DNA of 64,000 nucleotides from Sphingomonas endolithica (GCF_025231525.1 NZ_CP103057.1:744001-808000); one strand, 5' to 3'; positions 43,985 to 53,913 are shown, counted from the first letter of the stretch. Program-made: numbers and translations. The notes: generated by a model not told the origin, from the letters alone.

Positions 43985-45925
43985 ATGCTGCTCAAACCCT
44001 GCCGGTTTATTATCGTCTCGTCATTGGCGTTGGCAGCCGTGCCAGTTGCCGCCGCGCCGCGGCTCAATGGCATTATCGGCGACCATGCCGTTGTCCAGCG
44101 CGACCGCCCGATCGTGCTGAGCGGCAGCGCGGCGCCCGGCGAGACGGTGATGATCGGCTTTGCCGGTCGCTCCGTGCTCGCCAAGGCGGATGGCAAAGGC
44201 CGCTTCGACACGACTCTGCCCGCGCCTGCCGCCGGCGGCCCGTACGATCTCACCATCGCCGCGCCGAGCGGCGCAACGGTGTTCCACGACATCCTCGTCG
44301 GCGACGTGTACCTCTGCTCGGGCCAGAGCAATATGGAGTTGCAGGTCCAGTCGGCGCAGGATCTGATCCCGGATGCCCGTGCACCCGCCGACGACCAGCT
44401 GCGTCTGCTGACGATCCCCAAGGCGGTGGCGGTCGCGCCAGTTGCGCGCTTCGCCGATCCGCCGCAGTGGGTGGCCGCCGGGCCGGCGACGACTCCCGCT
44501 TTCTCCGCTGCCTGCTTCTATATGGTCCAGGCGCTGCGCCGAACCGCCAAGGTCCCGATTGGTGCCATCCATTCCAGTTGGGGCGGCTCGCGAATCAGCG
44601 CCTGGATGAGCGACGCCGCGCTCCGCGCCGCCGGCATGGCGCCAGAGGCCGATCTGCTCGCGCTCTATGCCCGCGATCCCGCCGCCGCCAATCGCCGCGC
44701 TTCGGCTGCCTGGGAGGAATGGTGGCGCGCACGCTCCGGCGATGCCAAGGGCGCCGAGCCATGGCAGCCTGAAGCGGCGCTCGCCTGGAACGCCGTACCG
44801 CGGCTGGAGGAGTTCGAGACCTGGGGGCTGCCTGAGCTTGCCGATTATAACGGCATGCTGTGGTACCAGCGCACGGTCGAGCTCAGCCCGGCCCAGGCGC
44901 AGGGTCCCGCAACGCTGTCGATCGGCCGCATCGACGATGCCGATCGCACCTGGGTGAACGGCATCGGCGTCGGCGGCAGCAGCGACGCCGGCCAGCAACG
45001 CGTCTACACCATCGCTGCCGGCATCCTGAAGCCCGGCCGCAACACCATTACTGTCAACGATGACGACGTATACGCCTATGGCGGCATGACCGGCCCCGTG
45101 AACGTCATGCGGCTCACCTTTGCCGACGGCAGCAGCGTTCCGCTGGCCACCGACTGGCGCTACGCCATCGCCAAGCCCGGTGCGGGCAGCGCCCCACGCG
45201 TGCCGTGGGACAGCATCAACGGCGCCGGCACATTGTTCAACGGTATGATAGCCCCGCTCGGCCGCACCGCGCTGGCCGGCATGGCCTGGTACCAGGGAGA
45301 GTCCGACACCGGCATTCCTGGATATGATCGCCGCCTTACCGCCATGATCGCCGACTGGCGTACCCGGTTCGGCCACGACGCGGCGTTCGCGGTCGTGCAA
45401 TTGTCGAGCTACGGCGCGCCCACCACGAAGCCTGGCGATAGCGGCTGGGCGGTGGTGCGCGATGCACAACGCCGCGTGGCGGCAGCGGATCCGCATGGCG
45501 GCATGGCGGTCACGCTCGACCTCGGCGATCCGCTCGACATTCACCCCGGCGAAAAGCACGAGGTCGGCCAGCGACTGGCACAGGTCATGCGCGCGCGGGT
45601 CTATGGCGAGCCGCTCGCACCGGCTGGGCCGGCGATCGCCGATGCGCGGCGATCGCCCGCCGGCGACGTGACCTTACGCTTTTCGGGCGTGACCGGCGCG
45701 CTGCAGGCGCTCGGCGCCAACCACGCGATCGGCTTCGAACTCTGCGGATCGGCGCCGAATAGCTGTCGCTACGCCAGCGGGCAGGTAGCCGGTGACCAGG
45801 TCACGCTTCAGAGCGACGGCCAGCCGATCGCCCGGGTCCGCTATGCCTGGGCGGATGTGCCGTCCGTCAACCTGTCGGATCGCGCGCGATTGCCGATCGG
45901 CACCTTCGAGATCGAGGTGCACTGA
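43985..45925 (+). CDS. Exported SGNH acetylesterase (sialate O-acetylesterase-like, polysaccharide deacetylating)
   Basis: A 646-aa secreted hydrolase (signal peptide about residues 1-24). The SGNH block I is CSGQSNMELQVQ with the nucleophile Ser; IHSSWGGSRISAW, WYQGESDTG and the His-bearing DIHPGEKHEVGQRL follow. A beta-sandwich domain is inserted between blocks (around 280-400, with LSIGRIDDADRTWVNG). Such enzymes remove O-acetyl groups from xylan or pectin-type chains; sialic acid is unlikely given the neighbours. ATG 43985 has GGAGG 9 bases upstream. It leads a same-strand set with GH3 and GH27 genes. Confidence 0.85.
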   Translation: MLLKPCRFIIVSSLALAAVPVAAAPRLNGIIGDHAVVQRDRPIVLSGSAAPGETVMIGFAGRSVLAKADGKGRFDTTLPAPAAGGPYDLTIAAPSGATVFHDILVGDVYLCSGQSNMELQVQSAQDLIPDARAPADDQLRLLTIPKAVAVAPVARFADPPQWVAAGPATTPAFSAACFYMVQALRRTAKVPIGAIHSSWGGSRISAWMSDAALRAAGMAPEADLLALYARDPAAANRRASAAWEEWWRARSGDAKGAEPWQPEAALAWNAVPRLEEFETWGLPELADYNGMLWYQRTVELSPAQAQGPATLSIGRIDDADRTWVNGIGVGGSSDAGQQRVYTIAAGILKPGRNTITVNDDDVYAYGGMTGPVNVMRLTFADGSSVPLATDWRYAIAKPGAGSAPRVPWDSINGAGTLFNGMIAPLGRTALAGMAWYQGESDTGIPGYDRRLTAMIADWRTRFGHDAAFAVVQLSSYGAPTTKPGDSGWAVVRDAQRRVAAADPHGGMAVTLDLGDPLDIHPGEKHEVGQRLAQVMRARVYGEPLAPAGPAIADARRSPAGDVTLRFSGVTGALQALGANHAIGFELCGSAPNSCRYASGQVAGDQVTLQSDGQPIARVRYAWADVPSVNLSDRARLPIGTFEIEVH

Positions 45926-45972
45926 TCGGGCGCTACCAAGCTAATCGACAATAAAAATACGGGGAGAGGAAG

Positions 45973-48639
45973 ATGAGGATTAAAGTTTGGCTTGCCGTTG
46001 GTTCCGCCGCACTGGCGCTAGGCGCCACGCCGGCATCCTCCCGGCCCGAGGCACCACCGCCACGTGCGCCCGCGTCTGACGAGGCCTTGGTCATGGCCCG
46101 CGCGCTGGTCGCACGCATGACGCTGGCGGAGAAGCTGCCGCAGCTTCTGAACGTCGCCCCGGCGATCCCGCGGCTCTCGATCCCAGCCTATAACTGGTGG
46201 ACCGAATCGCTCCACGGCGCACTGGGGCCGCTGGCCACGACCAACTTCCCTGAACCAATCGGCCTCGCGGCATCGTTCGATGCGCCGCTCATCCATGACG
46301 TGGCGGGCGCGATCAGCACCGAAGTACGAGGCCTGCACACCCTCGCGCGCCAGACCAACCGGCTCGGCCGCATCGGCACCGCGCTCGACACCTGGTCACC
46401 CAACATCAACATCTTCCGCGATCCGCGCTGGGGCCGCGGCCAGGAAACCTATGGCGAGGATCCGTTCCTCACCGCCCGCCTGGGCGTCGCGTTCATCACC
46501 GGGATGCAGGGCCCCGATCCCGACCGACCGCTGGTGATTGCCACGCCCAAGCATTTCGCGGTGCATAGCGGCCCGGAATCCACGCGGCATGCGGCCAACG
46601 TCTTCGTCTCCGCGCACGATCTGGAAGACACATTTCTGCCGGCCTTCCGCGCCGCCATCGTCGAGGCACGCGCCGGGTCGATCATGTGCGCGTACAATCG
46701 CATCGATGGCCAGCCTGCCTGCGCCAGCAACCTGCTGCTGGACGAACATCTGCGGGATGCCTGGAATTTCCGCGGCTATGTCGTCTCGGACTGCGACGCG
46801 GTGAAGGACATTGCCGACAACCACCATTACGCACCCGACGGCGCAGCCGCAGTCGCCGCAGCGATGCGCGCCGGCGTGGACAACGAATGCAACACCGCCA
46901 CGCTCGGCGATACCGCGGGCCTCGAAGATCGCTACCGCGACGCGCTTGATCGCGGGCTGATCACCGAAGGCGATATCGATCAGAGCCTGCTGCGCTTGTT
47001 CGCGGCCCGCTACCGCAACGGCGATTTGCCGGGGCTCGCCCGCGCGCCCAAGCCGGTGCCGGTCGCCGCGGTCGGCGCGCCCGATCACGCGGCCTTGGCA
47101 TTGAGTGCCGCCGAACGCGGCATGGTCCTGCTCAAGAACGATGGCGTGCTGCCGCTTCGTGCCGGTTCCAAGATCGCCGTGATTGGCCCACTCGGCGATG
47201 CGACACGCGTGTTGCGCGGCAATTACTCGTCGGGTCTGTCCGGCGCGCCGGTCTCGGTGGTAGAAGGCCTACGTCGCGTGATGCCTGGCGAACAGGTCAC
47301 GCTGGTGCCGTTCAGCCCCTCGCTCACCGATGGTGATCGCGTTCCGGGTTCGGCACTGCTCACGCCCGACGGCAAGCCGGGCGTGCTGGCGCGCTACTTC
47401 AATCCCGCCACCCCGCTGCCCGCCAAATTCGCGCCGGGCACGCGAGAGAAGCTGATCGACAACGTCCGCTATCAAGAGACTCCCATCGCGACGCGGATCG
47501 AGCCCGACGTCGGCGACCGCAATCTGGAGCTGTCCAAGGTCGCCGACGTGCACCGCAAGGTCACGACCGGGTTCATCGTCCCACCCGTTACCGGCAGCTA
47601 TCGGCTTGGCTTGTCGGGTGCCGGCGGCACGCTGGCGCTGAACGGCAAGATCATCGCCGATCGTCGCAAGGCACGCTGGAACGATCTTGCCGGCATGACG
47701 ACACTGAAACTGACCGCCGGTCGCCGCTACCCGTTCACGGTCGAAGGCGGCAGTGTCGATCTGGTGTGGAAGCGTATCTCCGACACGCCGTCGGCCGATC
47801 TGAAGCGCGCCGCGGCGGCAGCCGACGTGCTGGTCGCCGTCGTCGGCCTGACCTCCGACCTCGAAGCCGAGGAAACCGGCGTCACCGTCCCGGGCTTTGC
47901 GGGTGGCGACAAGACCACGCTCGACCTGCCGGCGGATCAGCTCGCCCTGCTGGAAGAGGCAAAGGCCACCGGCAAGCCGCTGATCATCGTCGCGATGAAC
48001 GGCAGCCCAATTAACCTTGCCTGGGCAAAGGATAATGCCGCCGGCATCCTGGAGGCCTGGTATCCAGGCCAGGCGGGCGGGTTGGCGGTCGCCAACATCA
48101 TTTCGGGCCGGACCAACCCGGCAGGCCGCCTGCCGCTGACCTTCTACCGCAGTGTCGCGGACCTGCCGCCATTTGGCGATTACGCGATGCAGGGGCGCAC
48201 CTACCGCTATTTCACCGGCACGCCGGTCTACCCGTTCGGGCATGGCCTGAGCTATACCCGTTTTGACTATGGCCCGCTCGCGGTCGTGCCGACGAAAAGC
48301 GGCGCGGAGGCTGGTGTGCGGGTCACGACCCGACTTACCAACAGCGGCGATCGCCTGGGCGAGGAAGTGGCGCAACTCTATCTCACCTTTCCCGCCCGGC
48401 CCGGCGTGCCACGCATCGCCCTGCGCGGATTCCAGCGCGTATCGCTCAAGCCGGGTGAAAGCCGAACGCTCAGCTTCGACCTTTCACCGCGGGATTTGAG
48501 TGCGGTCGGGCCAGACGGTGCCCGTTCGGTGATGCGCGGCGACTATCGCGTGACGGTCGGCTCCGGCCAGCCGGGAAGCGGCGTTGCCGGGCAGACGGCT
48601 GGTTTCACCGTCGCTCGCGCAAAGGAATTGCCGCGATGA
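45973..48639 (+). CDS. GH3 beta-xylosidase/beta-glucosidase with PA14 insertion
   Basis: An 888-aa exported enzyme (signal peptide about 1-24). The N-terminal GH3 barrel shows WWTESLHG, NINIFRDPRWGRGQETYGED, KHFAVHSGPE and the nucleophile strand GYVVSDCDAV. A PA14 domain is inserted around residues 460-600 (LARYFN ... FIVPPVTGSYRLGLSG). The second GH3 domain has VPGFAGGDKTTLDLP, and a fibronectin-like C terminus ends the chain. The active-site pattern WWTESLHG resembles xylan 1,4-beta-xylosidases. The stop overlaps the GH27 start by 4 bases. Confidence 0.9.
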   Translation: MRIKVWLAVGSAALALGATPASSRPEAPPPRAPASDEALVMARALVARMTLAEKLPQLLNVAPAIPRLSIPAYNWWTESLHGALGPLATTNFPEPIGLAASFDAPLIHDVAGAISTEVRGLHTLARQTNRLGRIGTALDTWSPNINIFRDPRWGRGQETYGEDPFLTARLGVAFITGMQGPDPDRPLVIATPKHFAVHSGPESTRHAANVFVSAHDLEDTFLPAFRAAIVEARAGSIMCAYNRIDGQPACASNLLLDEHLRDAWNFRGYVVSDCDAVKDIADNHHYAPDGAAAVAAAMRAGVDNECNTATLGDTAGLEDRYRDALDRGLITEGDIDQSLLRLFAARYRNGDLPGLARAPKPVPVAAVGAPDHAALALSAAERGMVLLKNDGVLPLRAGSKIAVIGPLGDATRVLRGNYSSGLSGAPVSVVEGLRRVMPGEQVTLVPFSPSLTDGDRVPGSALLTPDGKPGVLARYFNPATPLPAKFAPGTREKLIDNVRYQETPIATRIEPDVGDRNLELSKVADVHRKVTTGFIVPPVTGSYRLGLSGAGGTLALNGKIIADRRKARWNDLAGMTTLKLTAGRRYPFTVEGGSVDLVWKRISDTPSADLKRAAAAADVLVAVVGLTSDLEAEETGVTVPGFAGGDKTTLDLPADQLALLEEAKATGKPLIIVAMNGSPINLAWAKDNAAGILEAWYPGQAGGLAVANIISGRTNPAGRLPLTFYRSVADLPPFGDYAMQGRTYRYFTGTPVYPFGHGLSYTRFDYGPLAVVPTKSGAEAGVRVTTRLTNSGDRLGEEVAQLYLTFPARPGVPRIALRGFQRVSLKPGESRTLSFDLSPRDLSAVGPDGARSVMRGDYRVTVGSGQPGSGVAGQTAGFTVARAKELPR

Positions 48640-50552
48640 GGCGCTCGCTGCTGCCGTTGCTCGCCGGGGTGGCTGCGCTGGCCAGTCCTGCCGCCGCGGC
48701 ACCCGACCCGCTCGCCGCGGGCGGGCGCTGGAGCGCCAACACGTCGGGTCATGCCCCGGTCCCGCCGATGGGCTGGAATTCCTGGAACGCCTTCAACAGC
48801 GACATCGACGAGGAAAAGGTCCTCGCCTCGGCACAGGCGCTCGTCGACACCGGGCTGGCCGGTCTCGGCTATCGCTACGTCAATATCGACGACGGCTGGT
48901 GGCTGAAGCGGCGGCAGGCCGACGGTCGCCTGATGATCCGCACCAGTCACTTTCCGTCCGCCATTCGTCCGGACGGCGCGTCCAGCTTCCGCCCGCTGAC
49001 CGATCGGCTGCACGCCATGGGGCTGAAGGCCGGCATCTATTCCGATATCGGCCGCAACAGCTGCGGGCAGATATATACCCCTGACTTCAAAAACCAGCCC
49101 GAAGGCACCGTCGCCGAACGCGAGGTTGGGCTGTACGGCCATGTCGATCAAGACATCCGCCTGTTCTTCGCCGAATGGAACTTCGATCTGATCAAGGTCG
49201 ACGGCTGCGGCATTCGGGGCCTCCCCGCCGACGCGCCACGGGTGCGATCCGGGCTGTACCGCGCGCTGCCCCCACTGGTCGACATGCAGTCGCTCGGCGG
49301 AACGAACGTGGCAGCGGTGCGCACGCTCTACGATCAGGTCGGCGCGGCGTTGAAGCGCTATGCCGGGGCACGCGATTACATATTCTCGCTCTGCTTATGG
49401 GGTGCCGCGAACGTGCGTACCTGGGGGAAGAACGTCGGCAACATCTCGCGCACCAGCGACGATATCCAGCCGATCTGGCCGCGCATGCTCACCAATCTCG
49501 ATACGGTCACCCACCGCGCGCTCTATGCACATCCCGGCTCGTGGAACGATGCCGATATGCTGTTCTTCGGCACCGGCGATTTCGATGCTCAGCACCTGAT
49601 CGAAGCGAAGTCTCACTTCTCGTTATGGGCGATGCTCAATTCGCCGCTGATCATCGGCTACGACCTGCGCAAGCTGACGCCTGCCTTGTTATCGATCTTC
49701 GCCAATCGCGATATCGTCGCGCTCAACCAGGATCCGGCGGGCAACCAGGCAGTGCTCGCCTATGACTCCGACGAGATCCAGATCTTCGTCAAGACGCTGG
49801 CGGACGGCGGCAAGGCGGTGGCGGTGTTCAACCGGACCGGATCGCCGGCCAAGGCGGTGCTGACGGCCGAACAGCTGAAATTGCGCCCCGCTGCCGATGT
49901 CCGCCTGATCGACTTGTGGACGAAGTCGGAACGACGTTTCCGGCGCGAGCAGGCGCTGGAACTTCGCGCGCACGAGACCTTGATATTCCGCGCCTCCGGC
50001 ACGCGCCGCCTGCCCGACGGCTTGTATTTGTCGGAGCAACCCGGCCGCATCAACCCGGCCGAAGACGGCGTGGTCACCCCGCAGGCCGACCCGACCATCT
50101 ATCGGTCGATTGTGCCCTGGACCGGCACGCATGGCGGTGGCGAGCATCCGCAATATAGCGGCTGGGGCGGTGCGGAGGCCGATCGCGCGGCCTATGGCAA
50201 GCTGCTGCGCATCGCGGGCACGACCTTCGACACGGGGCTGGGCGTGCTGGCCAATTCACGCTTCGAGGTGCGTAACGACGGCTTTGCGCGCTTTGTCGCC
50301 AAGGTCGGCGTGAACGATTCAGCCGCGAACCAGAAGACATCTGTCAGGTTCGAGGTCTACGGCGACGGCAAGCTCCTCGCCCGCTCGCGCCCGATGTTGT
50401 TCGGCCAGCCCGCAGCGCCGCTTGCCGCCACGGTGAAGGGCGTTCGCATCATCGAATTGGTCGCCCGTTCCGAAGCCCACGGCAGTGCCGCTCCCCAGCC
50501 CGTCGCCTGGGCCGACGCAGCGCTGCTGCGCGACGCGGCGCCGAGGTCATGA
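48636..50552 (+). CDS. GH27 alpha-galactosidase/beta-L-arabinopyranosidase with C-terminal NPCBM-like domain
   Basis: A 638-aa exported enzyme. After the signal peptide comes the GH27 barrel: PPMGWNSWNAF, YRYVNIDDGWW, GLKAGIYSDIG, the nucleophile in DLIKVDGCG, and the acid/base Asp in GSWNDADMLFFG. Residues about 480-630 look like an NPCBM carbohydrate-binding domain (SGWGGAEADRAAYGKLLRIA, TFDTGLGVLANSRF). In an arabinoxylan context it may remove alpha-galactosyl or beta-L-arabinopyranosyl groups; the sequence cannot separate these. It is coupled to GH3 by a 4-base overlap. Confidence 0.88.
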   Translation: MRRSLLPLLAGVAALASPAAAAPDPLAAGGRWSANTSGHAPVPPMGWNSWNAFNSDIDEEKVLASAQALVDTGLAGLGYRYVNIDDGWWLKRRQADGRLMIRTSHFPSAIRPDGASSFRPLTDRLHAMGLKAGIYSDIGRNSCGQIYTPDFKNQPEGTVAEREVGLYGHVDQDIRLFFAEWNFDLIKVDGCGIRGLPADAPRVRSGLYRALPPLVDMQSLGGTNVAAVRTLYDQVGAALKRYAGARDYIFSLCLWGAANVRTWGKNVGNISRTSDDIQPIWPRMLTNLDTVTHRALYAHPGSWNDADMLFFGTGDFDAQHLIEAKSHFSLWAMLNSPLIIGYDLRKLTPALLSIFANRDIVALNQDPAGNQAVLAYDSDEIQIFVKTLADGGKAVAVFNRTGSPAKAVLTAEQLKLRPAADVRLIDLWTKSERRFRREQALELRAHETLIFRASGTRRLPDGLYLSEQPGRINPAEDGVVTPQADPTIYRSIVPWTGTHGGGEHPQYSGWGGAEADRAAYGKLLRIAGTTFDTGLGVLANSRFEVRNDGFARFVAKVGVNDSAANQKTSVRFEVYGDGKLLARSRPMLFGQPAAPLAATVKGVRIIELVARSEAHGSAAPQPVAWADAALLRDAAPRS

Positions 50553-50581
50553 GCAGCCTAGAGAATGCGAAAATGCCCTAA

Positions 50582-50610
50582 GCCGTCCCCCCGGCCTTGA
50601 GCCGGGGTCC
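50582..50610. repeat. Single REP-like palindrome, class I
   Basis: GCCGTCCCCCCGGCCTTGAG, then CCGGGGTCC, matches one arm of the class I pairs with some changes. It lies between the convergent GH27 and GH51 genes and has no visible partner arm. Confidence 0.6.
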
Positions 50611-50653
50611 GCTTCTTCAGTCCCCGCAGCCGCAATCCCCTTCGCGCGCCGTC

Positions 50654-52225
50654 CTAGCGCAACGCAAGCACCACCACCGACTTGGCCGGCAAAGTCACCG
50701 CCAGAACGCTCCCGCGCACCTCCGCCGCGGTGAACGACTGGGGAGTCACCGCGTCGGGCTGGTCGAAGCTGTTATGCGCATCCATCGTTGCGGCGGTGAT
50801 CATCCGCCCGGTGGCGCCGCTCGCCTGCACGCCTTGCAGCGTGATCGACAGCGGCATCGACCGATTAGGATCGAGGTTGACCAACGCGACATGCACCTGC
50901 CCTGCCTGATCGCGTACGGCCGACACGCTCACCGCGGGCAAGGCGACCTCGTCCTTGTGATACCAGGGCGAACTGATCTCGATCGGCAGCGTCGTCGCAT
51001 CCTGCCAAGGCTGGTAGAGATCGAACACCCAATAGGTCGGTGTCCGCACCATCCGAGGGCCGTCGGTCAGCAGCATCGCCTGCAACACGTTCACCATCTG
51101 CGCGATCGCCGCCATCTTCACCCGATCGGCATGGTGCGCGAAGACGTTCAGGTTGAGGCCGGCGACCACCGCATCGCGCAGCGAGTTCTGCTGCACCAGA
51201 AATCCGGGATTGCTACCCGGCGCCGGATCGTACCACGTGCCCCATTCGTCGACGACGAGCCACTTCTTCTTCTCGGGATCGTATTTGTCCATGATCGCGG
51301 CGTGGCGGGTGATGAAGTCGTCCATCCGCAACGTATGCTGCATGGTGGTCGCCCATTCGCGCTCGGAGAAGCCGAGTGCCGGGCCCTTGTCGTTCCACTC
51401 CTTGTCGCGCGGACGGGTGTAGTAATGCAGCGCGAGGCCGTCGATGTTCTTGCCGGCGATGCGCATCATCGACTCGGTCCACTCGTAATTCTCGTCGCTT
51501 GGCCCGCTGGCGATCTTGAGCATCGATCCGTTGCCCGATTTGGCAAAGGTCGCGTAGCGATTGGTGACGTCGGCGGCATAGTCCGCCCGCATGTTGCCAC
51601 CACAGCCCCAAAGCTCGTTGCCGATGCCGAGATATGGCACCTTCCACGGCGCCGCATGGCCGTTCGCCGCGCGCTCCTTGGCCAAGGTCGAACCGCCGGG
51701 CGCGGTCATATACTCGACCCATTGTGCCGTTTCCGACGGCGGCGCGTTGCCCACGTTCGCCGCGACATAGGCCTCCGCGCCCAGTCGCTCCACGAAGCCC
51801 ATGAATTCATGCGTGCCGAAGCTGTTATCCTCGTCCACGCCGCCCCAGTTCGTGTTGATCTTCACCGGGCGCTTGGCACGCGGTCCGATCCCGTCGCGCC
51901 AATGATATTCATCGGCAAAGCAGCCGCCGGGCCAACGCACCATCGGTACCTTGATCGCCTTCAGCGCCCGCAGCACGTCGGTGCGATAGCCATGGTCGTT
52001 CGGAATGGACGATTTCTCGCCGACCCAGATGCCCTCGTAGATGCCGTGGCCGAGATGCTCGGCAAACTGCCCGAACACCTGCCGGGCAAGCTTCGGGCCC
52101 GGTCGACTCGCGCGCAGCGTCGCGGTCGTAGCGGGTGCCGGCGCATCCTGCGCGGAAACCGCGCTGGGCGCTGACGCAACACTCGCCAGACACATCGCCA
52201 CAGCGGCCGTAAAAAAAGATCGCAT
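50654..52225 (-). CDS. GH51 alpha-L-arabinofuranosidase, exported
   Basis: A 523-aa enzyme with a signal peptide ending SAPSAVSAQ. The catalytic barrel has RWPGGCFADEYHW, NTNWGGVDEDNSFGTHEF, the acid/base Glu in GIGNELWGCGG and the nucleophile Glu in VVDEWGTWYD, followed by the C-terminal beta domain of GH51. It removes arabinofuranosyl side groups from arabinoxylan or arabinan. Three tandem ATGs (52231, 52228, 52225) follow GGAGGGG; the third has the best spacing. It is convergent with the GH27 gene and completes the hemicellulase set. Confidence 0.9.
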   Translation of the reverse strand: MRSFFTAAVAMCLASVASAPSAVSAQDAPAPATTATLRASRPGPKLARQVFGQFAEHLGHGIYEGIWVGEKSSIPNDHGYRTDVLRALKAIKVPMVRWPGGCFADEYHWRDGIGPRAKRPVKINTNWGGVDEDNSFGTHEFMGFVERLGAEAYVAANVGNAPPSETAQWVEYMTAPGGSTLAKERAANGHAAPWKVPYLGIGNELWGCGGNMRADYAADVTNRYATFAKSGNGSMLKIASGPSDENYEWTESMMRIAGKNIDGLALHYYTRPRDKEWNDKGPALGFSEREWATTMQHTLRMDDFITRHAAIMDKYDPEKKKWLVVDEWGTWYDPAPGSNPGFLVQQNSLRDAVVAGLNLNVFAHHADRVKMAAIAQMVNVLQAMLLTDGPRMVRTPTYWVFDLYQPWQDATTLPIEISSPWYHKDEVALPAVSVSAVRDQAGQVHVALVNLDPNRSMPLSITLQGVQASGATGRMITAATMDAHNSFDQPDAVTPQSFTAAEVRGSVLAVTLPAKSVVVLALR

Positions 52226-52309
52226 CATCATCCCCTCCAATACGCCCCCCGCTTCCCGCGGTGACCGAGCGCTTGCCGTCGTCCAGCTATTTGCGCTCAT
52301 TTTGTCCGA

Positions 52310-53362
52310 CTATACGGCTTGCGCAAGAAGAGGCAACTCGTGGCTGACAAGGCGACTGCAGCGTGTTTCGACATCGCCCTCCATCAACACATACGGCGTG
52401 CCGGTACGGTCGAGTTCCTGCAGATACCAGTCGTGCTGGCGTTGGCGAAAAGCGTCGTCCTGCCGCGTTCCGTCTTGGACGAAGGCGAAGTCGGGGGCGC
52501 AGACGACCAGCAGATCGTATGGCCGGCGTGCGAGCGCCGACAGCGCGGGATCGATGCTACCGAACATCGCTTCGCTGTAGAATGCGGTGACGAGCGGCGT
52601 CGTGTCGCAGGGCAGCCACCGGTGTGCGATCGGCAGCGCCGCTTGCTCACGCGCGCTTTGCTCGATGGCGATATCGACCATATCGGCGAACCGCAGGTTG
52701 CCGGCCCGTCGCTCCCATAATTCACGGCCATATTCCGGCACCCAAATTGTCCCCAAACGGTCGGCGAGCGTGCGAGCGAGCGTCGTCTTGCCGCTCGATT
52801 CACCACCGATGATGCCGATACGCCGCACCAGCGAAGATCGCACCACTGGGGAAAAGAAGCTCAACCCGCCGTCCTCGCCCTGCCGCAATGCCGTGCCGGA
52901 AACGGGATTGAGGCGGCGACCGGGATCGAACGACAGATGCTCCACTTGGTGTTCCGCTCCGGCAGCCTCGCTCTGGTACCGCGAGAGGGCAGCGGCGAAG
53001 CCGTCGCCATAGCTTTCGCTGGTGAAGACGCGATCGATGCTCATCCCCAATATCGTGTGACAAACCCAAAAGGTGAACGCGCGGTGCTGCGCCGCTGGCG
53101 CGTTGTTGTGCGGCAGGGTCCGCGCCGGCGTGCCGGTACGGCGGGCAAAGTCCGCAAGCACGGCGTCGCCTAGCACGAGGCGCACCGCCTGCGGGAACAA
53201 CGCCTCCAGCCAGGCGGCACGTTGCGCCGTCGGATAGCCCAGATCGGGGTTGGTATAGCTGAGGATCACCAGCCGATCGCACCGCGCGGCGGCGAACGCG
53301 ATCAGCGCCTCATGCCCCCGATGCAACGGGCAGAACTTGCCGACGACGAGCCCCGTCAGCAT
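52310..53362 (-). CDS. nadR: NadR-type nicotinamide-nucleotide adenylyltransferase / ribosylnicotinamide kinase
   Basis: A 350-aa bifunctional protein. Residues 1-170 are the NMN adenylyltransferase (GKFCPLHRGHEALI with HxGH, SYTNPDLGYPTAQR). Residues about 175-350 are the ribosylnicotinamide kinase with P-loop IIGGESSGKTTLARTLA. The N-terminal repressor domain of E. coli NadR is absent, so this is the purely enzymatic form. It turns imported nicotinamide riboside into NAD. The start overlaps the pnuC stop by 7 bases. It is the last gene of the long minus-strand operon. Confidence 0.88.
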   Translation of the reverse strand: MLTGLVVGKFCPLHRGHEALIAFAAARCDRLVILSYTNPDLGYPTAQRAAWLEALFPQAVRLVLGDAVLADFARRTGTPARTLPHNNAPAAQHRAFTFWVCHTILGMSIDRVFTSESYGDGFAAALSRYQSEAAGAEHQVEHLSFDPGRRLNPVSGTALRQGEDGGLSFFSPVVRSSLVRRIGIIGGESSGKTTLARTLADRLGTIWVPEYGRELWERRAGNLRFADMVDIAIEQSAREQAALPIAHRWLPCDTTPLVTAFYSEAMFGSIDPALSALARRPYDLLVVCAPDFAFVQDGTRQDDAFRQRQHDWYLQELDRTGTPYVLMEGDVETRCSRLVSHELPLLAQAV

Positions 53363-53913
53363 CGTCGCATCTCGCGACGCCACTGCCAGGCGCCGTAGAA
53401 GGCGTTCAGCCAATACAGTGCGTACAATCCTGCGGTAAGATGCAGCCCCCGCGACAGGTATAGCGGCACGGCGATAGTATCGACCAGCAGCCACACCGCC
53501 CAGGTCTCGATCATGCGACGCACGAGCAGGAACTGCGCGATCAGGCTAAGGACCAATACGGCGGAATCGACGAAAGGCGCATAGGCATCGGTAAAACGAT
53601 GAAGCAGCGCGCCATAGCCAGCCGTCACCGCGACGCTCGCCATTGCCATCGCGCCCAGCAGCGCCGGGCCGGCACGCCGGATCGGCGGCGCCGTACCGCT
53701 GGTCCCGCGGACCCAGAACCACCAGCCCACAAAGCCTGTCACGATGAAGACCAGTTGCAGCGTGACATCGGCGTACAGCTTTGCGTTGAAGAACAGCAGG
53801 ACGAACAGCCCGCAGCCGACGATGCCGATCCACCACGTATGCACGTTGTTGCGACTGGCGAACGCGATCGATGCCGTGGTAGCAAGGTTCGCCGCAACTT
53901 CCAGGGCCGTCAT
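53356..53913 (-). CDS. pnuC: PnuC nicotinamide riboside transporter
   Basis: A 185-aa membrane protein with about seven helices. It has WWIGIVGCGLFVLLFFNAKLY, FVGWWFWVRG and a C-terminal FYGAWQWRREM, the features of PnuC proteins. It moves nicotinamide riboside by facilitated diffusion that is driven by the kinase of NadR, encoded next. The start overlaps the stop of the PaaK-like gene by 4 bases (ATGA), so this known pair is fused to the upstream unusual operon. Confidence 0.92.
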   Translation of the reverse strand: MTALEVAANLATTASIAFASRNNVHTWWIGIVGCGLFVLLFFNAKLYADVTLQLVFIVTGFVGWWFWVRGTSGTAPPIRRAGPALLGAMAMASVAVTAGYGALLHRFTDAYAPFVDSAVLVLSLIAQFLLVRRMIETWAVWLLVDTIAVPLYLSRGLHLTAGLYALYWLNAFYGAWQWRREMRRC

